Assembly (NCBI RefSeq): GCF_000149955.1
Contig: NC_030991.1
Span: forward strand, 1,460,747 to 1,524,746
Reading direction: 5' to 3'
Length of the DNA stretch: 64,000 nucleotides
DNA from: Fusarium oxysporum f. sp. lycopersici 4287
Taxonomy: Eukaryota > Ascomycota > Sordariomycetes > Hypocreales > Nectriaceae
Shown one piece after another: positions 53,222-64,000 of the stretch (the first letter of the stretch is position 1; each line of letters starts with the position of its first letter). The translations under genes were made by a program, and so were the position numbers. The notes under the pieces were generated by a model that was not told the origin of the DNA, did not search any database, and saw nothing but the letters and a program-made list of their open reading frames with translations.

Positions 53222-53414
53222 ACTACCGCACCAACTCATGAAATTCGGTAGCGCCTGTGGGTACAGACTAGCCTGATACTAGCCCTCTAATTGGTCAGGA
53301 TGTAAATAAAGATCTGACATCTTGTTAAATAGCCTTATTGGTCAAATGAAGGAAATGGCTCAAACTAGCGTGTATCCACAGGCGCTACCGAATTTCATGA
53401 GTTGGTGCGGTAGT
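53222..53414. mobile_element. 193-bp MITE with perfect 39-bp terminal inverted repeats
   Basis: ACTACCGCACCAACTCATGA...CGCCTGTGG (53222-53260) is exactly inverted at 53376-53414. Homology then continues imperfectly inwards. No ORF. The target duplication is not obvious (at most a single T). The identical long TIRs suggest recent origin. Confidence 0.8.
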
Positions 53415-55213
53415 TCAAGTGCCGGCTTCTTTGATCATAGCGCATTAGCTCTTGAGCTAATCGCCACTAGTCAGTAACGTCACCACAAGGGGCACCATTG
53501 GCCGTTGTACAAAAGAATGGCTTGTGGCTAATACGCCTGGCAGAAGTAAGGGAGGTGGATGCCTCCTAGCCTTACTGTTACCCCAGCCTGATCGCTTATA
53601 TGCGGGCGCTCTCCGCCCTCATCGAACTTTATAACTCTATAAAGATAAGTTATTTAACCCGGGCATGAGACCCGGAACTTCCCAGATTTGCGCGATTACA
53701 TTGTCAGCGTGGCGCCGGATGTCGACAACTCTGGCGACTGCCCAACGAACAAGAAGCTGGGATTGGGTCATGTGTTCTGCCTTGTCCCTAACGTAGAGAA
53801 GAGATATGATGTGGCTGGATTCGTGTTCCATTTGATTGCAACATGATGGTCACACACGACTGCCCCCTGCTGCGAGACGCAGGTAATGATAGGTATTGAG
53901 AAGAGACGATTCTTTTTGAGTTTTTCTAGAGCGTGGTGTCGCATGTCAGGCATGATCTTAACGAGCCTCAGGAAACAACAACACTTATTAATCGAGCTGT
54001 GTGCTTTAAGTATAATCTGTGGGATGGAGGACCCCACATTTCAGATAATAATGAAAAAAAAAAACAAAAAAACACTCTTACTGCTCATTATTGGTTTTAT
54101 CTGACCTTAATTCTTTTTTCGCATACTTATCAGTGCAACAAGAGGTTTCCCTGACCCAGTCTACCAGTCTACCGAGACCGACCTATATTTTATATGACAG
54201 TAATAGCCACTGGTTACGCCAAGACAAACTAATCCTGTGGACCGTTCGCCTGGCCTCGCGGATGATCCGACGCCTTAAATGATGCACGGACGGATCCTAG
54301 ATATCTAGGCAATCCATTCGATATCACATGCCCAGTACAGTAGGCTTTAAATTTTCTGAGAAGTTAAGCCTATCACCTTTCAATTTGTTCAGGCTTTCCC
54401 ATAAGTACCTTGTCCTACACCCTCGTTACGTGCGGGGAACCTTGAGATGCATCGCCAAAACACCATTCAAAGTCATGGAGAAGTTATTAATGAGTCATCC
54501 ATTGATGCTTGCCGAGGCCCTCAATGCATATGATGACTGCAAGGTGAAGTTCTAATTGCCTTGCTTGTCAAGGTAATCGGCTTAGGAAGCCAACGCCAAA
54601 GGGCTCAAGGAAGCTTTTGGGGCTGGTCAGTAACAACGCTGAGAAGCCTCTAGCAAAGAAAAAGATGCATCACTTCATTTGGGGACGTGAGCAATGGTGA
54701 GACAAGTGGCAGAGGCTAAATTAGGTAGTGAATAATCCGCCTTTCTTCCTGGCTTTTTAATTAGGCTGGTGTCTCTAGAGTGACCTGGCGGAACGTTTAA
54801 CACATTCAAAGGGATAGACTAAAGGATGCCTTAAGGCTTCACACACCGGGAATGACTCGTGTGTTCGAGGCACATGCTGGCTTTCCCCTTACTAGCTGCC
54901 GCTAGGCCCACCACGGGAGAGCAGCCGGCATATTATAGTCGATCACCCATGTCAACTACTTCCAAGGTGGCGTAATGCAGTATCTGAGCGCCATTCCCGC
55001 CTGCCAGGGATAAAACTTTCGAGAAAACGTGGCTTTGTAATTCGCGGTAACCTAAATTCCCTAGCCTTCGTCGAATTTTGCGGCACCACCTAGAATAAAA
55101 AGAACATAAATAAGTCTCATCGTCCTCAGATATTGCTAAGCAAGTGGATCTCCACTGTATTGTGTGAATTTGGCCGACGGTATACGCCCGGAATACAAGA
55201 GACTTCCTTGGCA
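53415..55213. other. No gene recognised
   Basis: 1.8 kb without a convincing ORF. An A-rich run lies at 54053-54072. Confidence 0.35.
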
Positions 55214-56740
55214 ATGAGTGACCAGCCAAGTGACAATGCCGCTATCGAGGGCGCCGCTCCCCCTCCACCAGGGATATCCCCCTCTTTCGACCATCCCGAG
55301 TACAGTGGACAGCCCGTTGTCGTGGTAAACATTGCTTGTCTTGCTCTCGCGACGTCGGTTTGTGCTTTGCGGCTGTTCACAAAGTTAAAGATCGTCCGGA
55401 CTGTGGACTACAGCGATTGTGAGTACGCCCACAAGTCCGGCTTGTACCTTTTCCAGGAGATCCGTTAACAGTGATTAGATCTGATCATCCCCGCCTGGGT
55501 ATAGTCATGCGCCCGACGTGACTTGCATTTCAATGTTGACTCAACGACAGATATCTGCCGTTGCCTTTGCGAGCATAAATATCATTCGTAAGTCCAAGTT
55601 CGGACCCCGTATTTTGGCTCTGTCAACTTACGTGCGCCAAGAATGCAGCTATGGCCTGGGCGTCCATATCTGGAACGTCCCAATCGTCAAGTTCAGTCCA
55701 ACTTTCCTACAGGTATACTTGAATCCAAAGAGGACCTCGTTTGAGGCTTAATAGTCTTCAGATACTAATGCTATGTCTTGGCAACTGAAGCTGCAAATAA
55801 CGACTCAGGCGCTTTACTGCGTCTCCATGATGTTCACGAAGCTATCTCTTCTAGCCGTCTACCTTCGAATCTCCCCAAGTCGGAGATTCAGAGCGGTTGT
55901 GTGCCTGCTCATGGCAATCGTTGCTGGCTATTCTTTCTCAGCAGTGCTGGTCGCGATATTTCAGTGCCATCCCATTGAGATGGCTTGGGATATCACCGTC
56001 TCAGATGGGTCCTGCATCGACCGAATGGCTTACTTCATCGCCACATTGGCACTTAATGTCACCACTGATCTCTTCATGTTGGCCTTGCCAATACCGATGC
56101 TTTGGAATGTAAAAATGCCCAGAAGGCAGAAACTCGGCCTAATCGGCATCTTCATGACTGGTTCCTTGTAAATCGCCGCCTTTCCATTCTTCCATGCCAT
56201 GTTACTGACAGTGACTAGTGTCTGTGTCGTCGGTTTTCTCCGAATTAAATCTCTTTTGGGTTTGATGGGCCTCAACGATTTGACGTGGCATCTCGTAGAT
56301 GGATACGTCTGGGTGTAGGTGGTGCCTTTCTTCCTATTTCTTCCGAGTCTAAATGTCCCAGGGCCATCGAGATGAACACCGGCATTATTTGCTCGTGTCT
56401 CCCATTCATGAAGCCGTTTCTGAAACAGGTCTTTCCTCGCGTTTTCGGCAGTAGTCTTGGCTCAAGCCACCGGCAGTCGTCAAATGGCCAGAGCAGAGCC
56501 GTCACTTTGCACGGGCAGGTCATGGAGCTCGATCGCAAAATCACAAAGACGAAATCCTGCACTGAGAATCTTTCAACCGGCGGCCAAGGCGCCGACTTGC
56601 GGAGTGAGAGCCAGGAGCGCATCTTCCATAGGCCACAGGATTGTCATAGCGTCACCACCGATGCGTCGCTCTCCAACCCTACAGGTGGCTCGCAGGATGT
56701 TATTGGCCAACCACACGATCTGGAAAGCGCCATGGACTGA
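55214..56740 (+). CDS. PTH11-like / rhodopsin-domain integral membrane protein 2
   Basis: Starts MSDQPSDNAAIEGAAPPPPG, then the first helix VVVVNIACLALATSVCALRL, followed by a GTGAGT donor at 55419. Later exon-like blocks are SAVAFASINII, CSYGLGVHIWNVP...F, then 55773-56171: LQITTQALYCVSMMFTKLSL, YLRISPSRRFR, FQCHPIEMAWDITVSDGSCI, LALPIPMLWNVKMPRRQKLG. The C-terminal exon (about 56285-56740) is hydrophilic and contains CSCLPFMKPFLKQVFPRVFG. Same family and layout as genes 1 and 3. The exact exon 2 boundary is not resolved. Receptor-like membrane protein of unknown ligand. Confidence 0.75.
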
Positions 56741-57059
56741 TCATTTTCTAGGTCTATGTATATAGTTGGCACTTAGTTGGGTAATAAAATATATGGCTGC
56801 GCAAATTCCTGTGTAGCACTAACCAATGGAGAGTGGATTGGCCGGCGCGGAACTCGGTGAACGATCTTCTTTGTTTACTGGCGCTTTTTAGGAACTTTGC
56901 GGCTATATTCTCGGGGTGGTCACACGGCCATTCGAGAAGCGGACAACCAGTTGTTGCTTAGGCGCTCGGCACTTCCTGGTTTTCATATCACAGTTTGGTA
57001 AACTTGTACTAACTTCAAGGACGGCAGTCTGCTTACTTTGAGGCAGTTGCGGCACTAGG
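56741..57059. other. Intergenic between convergent PTH11-like genes
   Basis: Nothing readable. Confidence 0.35.
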
Positions 57060-58400
57060 TCAAAGCGGTATCTCGTCCCCATCCCGTGACCAAGGCAGAC
57101 CAGGGTTCGAAGTCAGGTAAAGTGTCGGCTGTATTCCTCCGCTGTTGCTGTCAGAGGTACCATAGCTGCTTCCAATTACTTTTGGTAGAAATCTTCCGAG
57201 AAAAGGCTTGAGGGATGCAAGGCATGCGCATACCAAAGCCAAGTGTACCTCAACCGTCCTGTCAATACGAAGTTGGATATGTCAACGCATCACAAGCATA
57301 TAGCAATAGGGAATGCTGACCACCATGCTGTTCCTGGGACACTATCCCATGTCAAATCCTGGTATGAAAGTGAGTCTACTGTCACTTTCAGTCTCACAAC
57401 GCTGATACCCAAGACACTGTGCTGTGCGTCAGCATTAAGCCTCGCAGCAAGGAGGTTGAACACCCACAAACCACCCGTCATCATAATCATCATCACGCCA
57501 AGCTTTTGTCTTTTTTGTAGGCGCAAGCCCCGTAGAATCGCAATCGGGAGCAACAGAATGATCGCATCGGTGGCTGTATTCATCACTCCACTGAAAATGG
57601 TAACCTTCAAGAAGTTGATACAGGATCCGTCCGTGATAGTGAGGTCCCAGTATTTCTCAAGAGGTTGACATGCATAAACCCATACAAATGAGGCGATAAG
57701 ACTGTATAGTATGGTAAGCACTATTGTGGCATAAATGACGCCCCTGAGCTTTGCTGATGCTATGACGAATCTGAGATAGAAGGCCAAGATGGAAAGCTTC
57801 GTTAACATGATGGACATTCCGTAGAATGTACCGGTAATGGCTCCAACCTCAGGCAGAATTATGTCAGCTTTAAGAGGCTTGGTGGAATGAGAAGGGAAGG
57901 TGGCCATACTTTCATAAAGTTGTTGTTGAAAGTTGAGAACGGGATATCCCATGCGTGGCGTCCGAAGCCATACTTTACCACTGGGAGAGTAAGATACTGC
58001 GCTCATATTTAGGCATATTTACTTACTAGTACACGTCATCGACGAGTATATTGCTGCAAAGGCCTGAGCCTTAGTGTTAGGACCTGTTCGCTTACATTAG
58101 CCACGGTGGTGGCGACCTACCCATGCAATAACCAACATATCTGCAATGTCATGTTAGCATCTAGTCGTCAGGCTTCGATGATAGAGTATTACAGTCAGCC
58201 GAGTCCCGTGTCTTTATAATTGCGACGAAGGTATAGATACGGATTAACATGAAACAGGATGAGACAGCCAAACACCCAATGGAAGAGCTGATGACAAAAG
58301 GAGTTCGGGTCGGCGGGTCGACGAAGTTCGGTGTTATGCCAGGAGGAGGTGGCACGAGGGCCACGGAATCCCCCCGGCACCAAAATGTAGTAGAAGTCAT
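57060..58400 (-). CDS. PTH11-like / rhodopsin-domain integral membrane protein 3
   Basis: ATG at 58400 (MTSTTFWCRGDSVALVPPPP), first helix VISSSIGCLAVSSCFMLIRI, donor after RDSAD. Exon-like blocks follow: YMLVIAW, AFAAIYSSMT, then YGFGRHAWDIPFSTFNNNFM, a strong PTH11-family motif (near 57925-57990). Next come ITGTFYGMSIMLTKLSILAF, CQPLEKYWDLTITDGSCINF, ATDAIILLLPIAILRGLRLQ and KRQKLGVMMIMMTGGLWVF. A C-terminal exon ALVCACLASLKPFLGRFLPK follows, ending at 57060. It is convergent with gene 2, and its proline-rich PPPPGITPxF N-terminus resembles gene 2 (PPPPGISPSF), suggesting an inverted local duplication. Confidence 0.78.
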
Positions 58401-59202
58401 TTCTAAGACGTCGAATGTGACAGGAGGAGGATAGACACTCAACAACTCCCAAATAACGAGCAAGGTAATAAATGTAGAAAACTGGACGACCCAATTGCGG
58501 CTCCTTGCGTTGGTTGGGGTATGGCTAAGTATTACAAGATAGTCGCTAGAGGCGGTCTGGCTAGGCAGAATGCCCATTTTAAACGTATGACGCAGATCGA
58601 AGTGATATATCAAAAAAAGGTTGTAGGTTATTGGAAGGGGTGGAAATGAGGGGCGCGCGGAGGGTTCCGAGGTGAGATTAAATGCCATATGGCATTCCTG
58701 GCCGGTTTGCTAATTACAGCCAAATTCCTGTGCAAATTAAGGGGAGACGCAGTACCTTGTTCGGTAGCTTAGCAATGATCTCTTTGCCCTGGCCCTTGTT
58801 TTGCATCCCCCGTTGTGTGCCCTTCCTTCTGATACAGGTGATATTATTAAGTCTACGTTCTGTACCTGTGCTCTTCGCACAGTGCAAAACCTTCAATGCG
58901 GTCACTCGCAAGGATCTAACCCAATTACGGCTACTCTTCTCAATACCTCCGTCAGCACTAATCGTCGCCCTAGTGGCAAGTCGACGGATCATTTCCCCGG
59001 TGGTGATAAGGCTCCAGCTAGTTAATCGACCCAGTATTAAGTTACTAACAGACGCGGTGGTAACGCGCTGCAAATCAGTCGCAAAACTTGTTGGAAAATC
59101 CGGGAATCCCCCTTCCCTTCAGGATTCAGACTGTTAGTTTGAAAGTCCTAGATACAATTATCTAGAGATATAAACCTGAGAATAACTCTCAGCTCAATAA
59201 GA
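58401..59202. other. Intergenic; no clear gene
   Basis: ORFs on both strands (58682-59137 plus, 58714-59073 minus) overlap each other and have no recognisable domain. Confidence 0.3.
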
Positions 59203-60310
59203 AACAACCAAGTTTTCCAAAAATACATTTTCACCCAGCACTACTGCGCAATATAAACAACACCTGTCGGATGCCACTCTAGTCGAGGAACAAGTCGATC
59301 TCGAAGCCGCCCTCCCCGACAAGAAACACCGTAAATATTCGCGCGGACTCCGTTACCGGGTATTCATCATCTACCGGCGGCTTTTCTCGCTCGTTGGCTT
59401 GTTCAACATCTCGGCTGCCATTGCTCTGGTAATGACCGGGATCAGCCGGGAGTGGCTAAGCAACATCACGGCAATCAATTTGGTCACGGCCGTTCTCGTC
59501 CGCCAGGACTTCGTCATCAACGTCCTATACACAATCGCTTGCAGCGTACCAAAGTCCTGGCCTCTCTTCATTCGGGCTCGTTGCGCAAAGATATATCATC
59601 TCGGTGGTGTCCATTCCGGTGCAGCCGTTGGTGCAGGAGCTTGGCTCTTGGTGGCGAATATCGCCGACATTGTCTGCATGGTGAGCGGAAGTTTTTCAAA
59701 CTGGGGCAAACAGTCGATCATATCCAAAGTTATCTCGTGGGCTCTCTCGGCCTTTTTCGCCGTCATGATCGGTCTTGCCTGGCCGTCGATGCGTAAGCGC
59801 CACCACGACTTGTTTGAGAGAACGCATCGATTTATCGACTGGACCATGCTCGTATTCTTCTGGGTTCAAGTAATTATCACAAGCAAGGACAATGCAGCCA
59901 CCGGCACTTCATTGGGACAAGCCTGCGCCCGGTCACCACCATTCTGGCTCCTGGCCGTAGCGACTGTAAGTGTCGCTTCTTCGTGGTTCTTTCTCCGTAA
60001 GGTACTCGTCCAAGCGGAAAAGTTGTCAGACCACGCGATCAGACTGCACTTTGGCTACACAGTCCCCGTCAACGGCTCATTCGCTCGCCTATCATACAAT
60101 CCCCTCGTGGAGTGGCACTCGTTCGCCACTATTCCCGCTCCCGAGGCCGTCAACGGCCGGCCGAAAGGCTACTCGCTCATCGTCTCGAACGCTGGTGACT
60201 GGACTAAATCAACTATTCAGGATGGCCCGCCCCACATGTGGATCCGAGGCATACCGACGTGCGGTGCCATGCGCATTGCAACCCTGTTCAACCCAGCGCT
60301 GACTTCAATT
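59203..60310 (+). pseudogene. TmpA-like integral membrane protein, C-terminus lost to a hAT insertion
   Basis: Open from about 59203 with no clear start, then HRKYSRGLRYRVFIIYRRLF, membrane helices LFNISAAIALVMTGIS and NLVTAVLVRQDFVINVLYTI, WPLFIRARCAKIYHLGGVHS, GAGAWLLVANIADIVCMV, RFIDWTMLVFFWVQVI and FWLLAVATVSVASSWFFL. An FAD-domain-like start follows, with LHFGYTVPVNGSFARLS and GDWTKSTIQDGPPHMWIRGI. This resembles fungal TmpA-type, ferric-reductase-related membrane proteins. The coding homology stops near 60300 (ATLFNPALTSIQ) where ACTTGAA-type repeats of the adjacent hAT begin, so the NAD-binding half is missing. Confidence 0.6.
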
Positions 60311-60410
60311 CAAGTAAGTCAAGTTTGGGGGTCCAACTTGATTACTTGAAATAAAATCGTCCATGGACTTACTTAACTTGAATTGAATTGATATACTTGA
60401 AATGAAGGTG
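60300..60410. repeat. ACTTGA/TCAAGT subterminal repeats of the hAT element
   Basis: Several copies of TCAAGT/ACTTGA in both orientations, including inverted TTCAATTCAAGTAAGT and ACTTACTTAACTTGAA. Likely the 3' subterminal region of the hAT element, just at the point where the TmpA-like gene ends. Confidence 0.5.
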
Positions 60411-60435
60411 CTGACCTGAGGCTCCAATAAAGCTA

Positions 60436-62548
60436 TTAAGCCTCCCCTCCCTCCCAACCCACCAAGTCCCCGCCAAAGCTAACCACCTCACCCATAGTGA
60501 TCGCTTGATGGCGTAGCCAGTTTCGTAGACACTGCATCTCCTCTATTATCTCGGGGCTTATGCTGTGCCTTTGCTCAAGTTCTCTCGCCCAACTGGCCCT
60601 TGCCTCATGTAAACGCCAAGCTCGTCTTTTTCCTCCATCATGCACCGATCGCAGCTCTGCATCCACTAGTCAAATTGACTGGGCTTGTCTTGCCGCATCG
60701 TTTTTCCTGTCATCGTCCTCGATGTCTCGGGCTGCTCCTCACGTGGATAGTGCTGTTCAAAGAATTCCCAGACACTGTTTTTAGCGTCTCGTAGCCACAC
60801 TGGTTGCTCGTCGCTGGTCCAGTTCGCCTCAAGCCAAGACACGTTCCAGCGTGGGTGAAGAATAACGGCAGCCGGATAAAGTGGCGATTGGCCTAGTAGG
60901 CTGTAATACTCATCGAGCTTTGACCAACAGTTCTTAATAGAGATCTGGACGCATCGTCGGTGATCATCATCAAGACAATCATTACTTCCCACAAGGCGCC
61001 GTGGCGTCCTTCTTTGGCCCAACCCTGGCACCTCATGGTGATCTCATGGAGCGGTTTGAGTAGACTCTGTATCTCCGCCAACAGAAGCCAGTCCTGTGGT
61101 GAAAGCTGACCTTGGACAGGCACCCGTTGTCGGGGCTCTGACGTCTTCGTTTCGAGATATGCAATGAAATGGTCAATGTGCTCTCGCTTTTGAATGGCAC
61201 GCGGGATCATCAGGAAGGTCGAATTCCATCTGGTTTCATTATTTTGGATCAGCTCGAGGTCGATGGCAGCTCGCTCCTCTTCAAAGAGTTGATAGCCGTC
61301 TTCGTCGTTCTGGTCACAAGCCAGAGATTTCATCAGCTCTCTTCGTTGCGGGGAAGCCCTGACGAACCGGACGATGTTATGCAGCTTGCCCACCGCTCCC
61401 CGTTTCCGCCAGAGCCGAAGCTCACGCTCTTCAACTTGGAAAGCCACCTCGGTGAAGGCTTCTCGCTCAAACGAGTCAGGATCTTCTCCCCAGAGAAAGG
61501 CTCGAGCTGCAAGGTTAAGAATGTGCCCAAAGCATCTTGTTCGATGATTTCTAATATCTTCTTCCGCCATTGCAGGATAAAGTTGACGATAGAGGCTCTC
61601 TAAGCATGTATCATTGGACGAGGCGTTATCGCAGACACCCGCGCCAGTCCTATCTCGTATCCCATACTCGCCCAAGATATCATATATTGTCGCTGCTTGG
61701 TTGTCTCCGGAATGAGATCCCCATATACGGCGCAGAGCAAGGAGTCGCAATTGGACTTGATAGGAGGCGTCGAGATAGTGAGCGTGGAGGCCAAGGAAAG
61801 CATACCGGTTTGAAGAAGTCCATAGGTCAAAGCTAAAGCTAATCCTTGTGACCGCCTTCTGCAATTGACTTGATATTACTCCCTTCTTTACCTCGAATAA
61901 TTTCCGCATAGTATCACGCACTGACAGCCGACTCCACGGTACCTCTTTTGCTAATAATGCATCGTGTAAATCGAGCATTCGGCGCAAGTACGGATTCGAT
62001 GGCGCCGTGAATGGAAGATTGGCAGTAACGATCCAGCCGACCGTCAACTCCTTCGCTTTAGTGAGATTCGATCTTGCAGTAGGAGACTCCAAGCAACGCC
62101 GTTTCGAAGGTGGGTGAATGTCAGCGCGAGACGAATACGAATCTTCATCCGCATTGTCATCCGCCTCGGTGATCATATGAGACCTACATCCCGTAAGAAA
62201 ATGAAGAAGCATTAAAGATCAGGCTCGTATAGATACCATTTACCTTCGGAGGCGCTCAATTGGCGATGTTGTATTTGTGGCGACGAATAATGAGCTCTTG
62301 CCTCGTTCATCACATTTCGAGCATACCCAGTAGGTCTGCAATGTCCGTAAATCAGGACTGACTTCTGTAAGAAAGAAGCCATGGGCTTGGATCCAGCTCC
62401 TTCGACCTTTGCGATTCTTATTGGCAATGTGTTCTTCTGGTATATATTTCTTGCAGCCGATCTGGACAGTTGGCGAGGGTCGTTCTTCCAGCTTCAGTCT
62501 TGATGGACGCAGCGTCAAGCTGCTGCTTGATTGATTTGTGCTGGCCAC
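60436..62548 (-). pseudogene. hAT transposase pseudogene (frameshift and internal deletion)
   Basis: Exon 1 is 62548-62244 with a zinc-finger-like N-terminus (YWVCSKCDERGK). A 60-bp intron (62243-62184, GTAAAT...TAG) keeps frame into SHMITEADDNADEDS. Exon 2 has ISFSFDLWTSSNRYAFLGLH, GAGVCDNASSNDTC, RTRCFGHILNLAARAFL, KRGAVGKLHNIVRFVRAS and NNETRWNSTFLMIPRAI. Near 60965 the frame shifts by one (GATGATGAT run), continuing as CVQISIKNCWSKLDEYYSLL. The frame ends at 60666. The last hATC piece HSISPEIIEEMQCLRNWLRH lies in another frame (60436-60666), and the middle of hATC is missing. Not functional. Confidence 0.82.
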
Positions 62549-62687
62549 TAATTCCCAGAAGCGATTCTAACGACTGTTGTTGTGCTGCCATAGCGGGTTA
62601 CCGGCGAATCGCGGATTGCAGATGCTTCTCGTCAGGGAGCGACGTTAATTCTGAACCAGGTGTTTCCGCGAGCGAACGCAAAACACG

Positions 62688-63068
62688 TACTTGGGTAGGG
62701 CCTAGAGATCGGCCGACCCCGTACTATTCATCAAGTCACCAGTGATCGTGCCTATAGCACGGGGGGTACGGTGATAGGGAAAAGGGTCGGCTGACTGGGG
62801 AATAAAATAACATATATTTCCATAGCAATTAGTATGACATAGAAGGTATCTCTGTCTCCAAATTTCTCCGCGAATATCACAGAGCTTTTTAAAATCTAGA
62901 TACTTTCTTTTATTAAGCTATCTCTTATTAAATAAGGTATCTTTCTTTTCCTCAGTCAACCGACCCTTTGCCTGGTCAGGCTACCCCCCGTGCCTGACCC
63001 TCTGGCACCACGGGTGGATAGGGTAAGGCAAAGGGGGGCCGGTCTCTAGGCCATACCCAAGTAGTCCA
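62688..63068. mobile_element. 380-bp fold-back element inserted in the Zn2Cys6 gene
   Basis: Imperfect inverted repeat centred near 62875. TACTTGGGTAGGGCCTAGAG at the left mirrors CTCTAGGCCATACCCAAGTA at the right. GCACGGGGGGTA mirrors TACCCCCCGTGC. AAAGGGTCGGCTGACTG mirrors CAGTCAACCGACCCTTT. No ORF. Its right edge coincides with the point where the Zn2Cys6 protein homology stops. Confidence 0.65.
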
Positions 63069-63913
63069 CTTTGAAGGAACAACTTCATCTATTCTAGGGT
63101 CGGCAATAGAGGCTGCGTGAACCGGCCTCAAGTACTGGGCTTTATAACTTTCTTCGGATTCCGACAGCCGGGGGACACTGACATTGCCGGCGTGATCGTT
63201 TTCATTCCATTCGTGAATCAAGGAGTGTATAAAAGGTTCGTCGGAGTTTGCAAGTATAAGGGCTTCAGGGGTGAGTAAAGAAACTGATAGCGACATCTGG
63301 TTTCGGGTCCAGGTGAACTTGAAGAAGGAGATCGGCTGTGCTGAGTTGACGCGCGATAGCCTCGGCATCAGCACCGGCTCGAATGCGACGGACAATCTCG
63401 TGGACTTCGGCCTCTGGCCGAGTCTGTATAGCACGATAGACAACGGCAGCAGGATGCGACACTTCAAGCGCTTCTAACCTCTCCCTAAAATTACCCTCAG
63501 ATGTTTGCCAATAAACACAATCGATGTGCTTTGCTCGACACTGAGAACATGTCGGCCGAGCACCGTTGCACTATGCAAACCATTCAACCCACGTTTATAT
63601 GAACCTCCAAGAGAAGGGCTACTTCCCGAGGGCTAAGGGACAGAGTTTGGTAGTGGCATACCTTGCTTTTCCGTCGTCGACAGGACTCGCAAGCTAAAGA
63701 TGTAGAAACTCTTCTTCGTGCTAAGGGAGCTGTTCGATGCCCGGCATGGGCCACTGCCGGATGAGAGCGCGGAGCTGGGAGCAAAGGTCGGAGATCAGTT
63801 CCCTGACTTGATTCGTGTGTTGACAAGTTCGAGGAATCTGAGAAATTGGAAGTTCTGTTTGCCATCATATTTGACGTTCTTAGTGACGGGTTGCGGCATT
63901 GAAATATATGCAA
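63069..63913 (-). pseudogene. Zn(II)2Cys6 transcription factor, truncated and frameshifted
   Basis: Exon 1 (63913-63662; Met at 63865-63868 also possible) ends in RRRVSTSLACESCRRRKSK. A 91-bp intron (63661-63571, GTATGC...GCATAG) joins to CNGARPTCSQCRAKHIDCVY. The spliced reading gives the full C-x2-C-x6-C-x6-C-x2-C-x6-C binuclear cluster. The downstream regulatory region SHPAAVVYRAIQTRPEAEVH, EIVRRIRAGADAEAIARQLS, LLLQVHLDPKP is typical of the family. A run of four C/G at 63268-63271 throws the frame. In the shifted frame it continues PEALILANSDEPFIHSLIHE and ASIADPRIDEVVPSKWTT, then stops at the fold-back element. Not functional unless the extra base is a sequence error, and the C-terminus is lost anyway. 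Confidence 0.75.
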
Positions 63914-64000
63914 GGCTACGGCCTCCAGCTATTCAACGACTGGGGCCCAAAACATCGAAAGCGTGGGAGAATCAGAGAGAGGCTAGATAGGAAAGACGGA

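Noticed and set aside
60303..60349. Native C-terminus of the TmpA-like ORF (VSQVWGSNLIT)
   Set aside because: These codons are formed by hAT-edge repeats (TCAAGT), not by the gene family.

Overview
This 64 kb window comes from a filamentous ascomycete (Pezizomycotina). Short GT-AG introns, Zn2Cys6, bZIP and PTH11-like genes, Tad-type LINEs, Ty3/chromovirus, pogo and hAT elements all point there. Long AT-saturated tracts with decayed retrotransposon ORFs look like repeat-induced point mutation (RIP). No core housekeeping gene is visible, so this is an accessory or subtelomere-like, transposon-rich compartment. Two assembly gaps (runs of N) lie inside the AT-rich part.

Layout. 0.4-9.0 kb: a cluster of OrsD/DUF3505-like genes and fragments (N-terminal C2H2 fingers). 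It includes one intact 1,073-codon ORF (3596-6817) whose C-terminus carries a recognisable tyrosine-recombinase motif set, two tandem decayed relatives, and the zinc-binding tail of a telomere-linked-helicase (RecQ-like) protein on the opposite strand. A Helitron remnant is fused to a small secreted-protein ORF. 9.0-24.3 kb: an AT-rich graveyard built around an old RIP-mutated Ty3/gypsy element on the minus strand. It has been hit by an apparently intact young chromovirus (11713-17450, identical LTRs, TSD TATTT) and by at least four solo LTRs with target-site duplications. 24.2-26.7 kb: another OrsD-like 5' fragment and an intact pogo-type transposase flanked by 154-bp direct repeats. 26.7-31.8 kb: unrecognised small genes and a two-exon MADS-box-like gene. 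32.7-38.6 kb: a nearly intact Tad-like LINE, broken by one 7-bp repeat slippage. 39-50 kb: pseudogenes, a solo LTR, several MITEs, an intact bZIP gene and a decayed hAT. 50.5-58.4 kb: three PTH11-like seven-helix membrane receptor genes. 59-64 kb: a TmpA-like membrane protein gene cut off by a hAT element, and a Zn2Cys6 gene cut off by a fold-back element.

Most interesting signal. Each of the three OrsD-like genes whose 5' end is preserved (652, 3596/3689, 24437 minus) is preceded within about 135-300 bp by a group of three short inverted-repeat motifs. The motif differs for each gene: GAACGGG-G-CCCGTTC, ACGCG/CGCGT half-sites on a 10-bp period, and AAACGC-N3-GCGTTT. Together with the recombinase motifs, this suggests a family of site-specific DNA-binding or recombining proteins that diversify with their own cis-sites. 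This is inference from reading and needs comparative testing.
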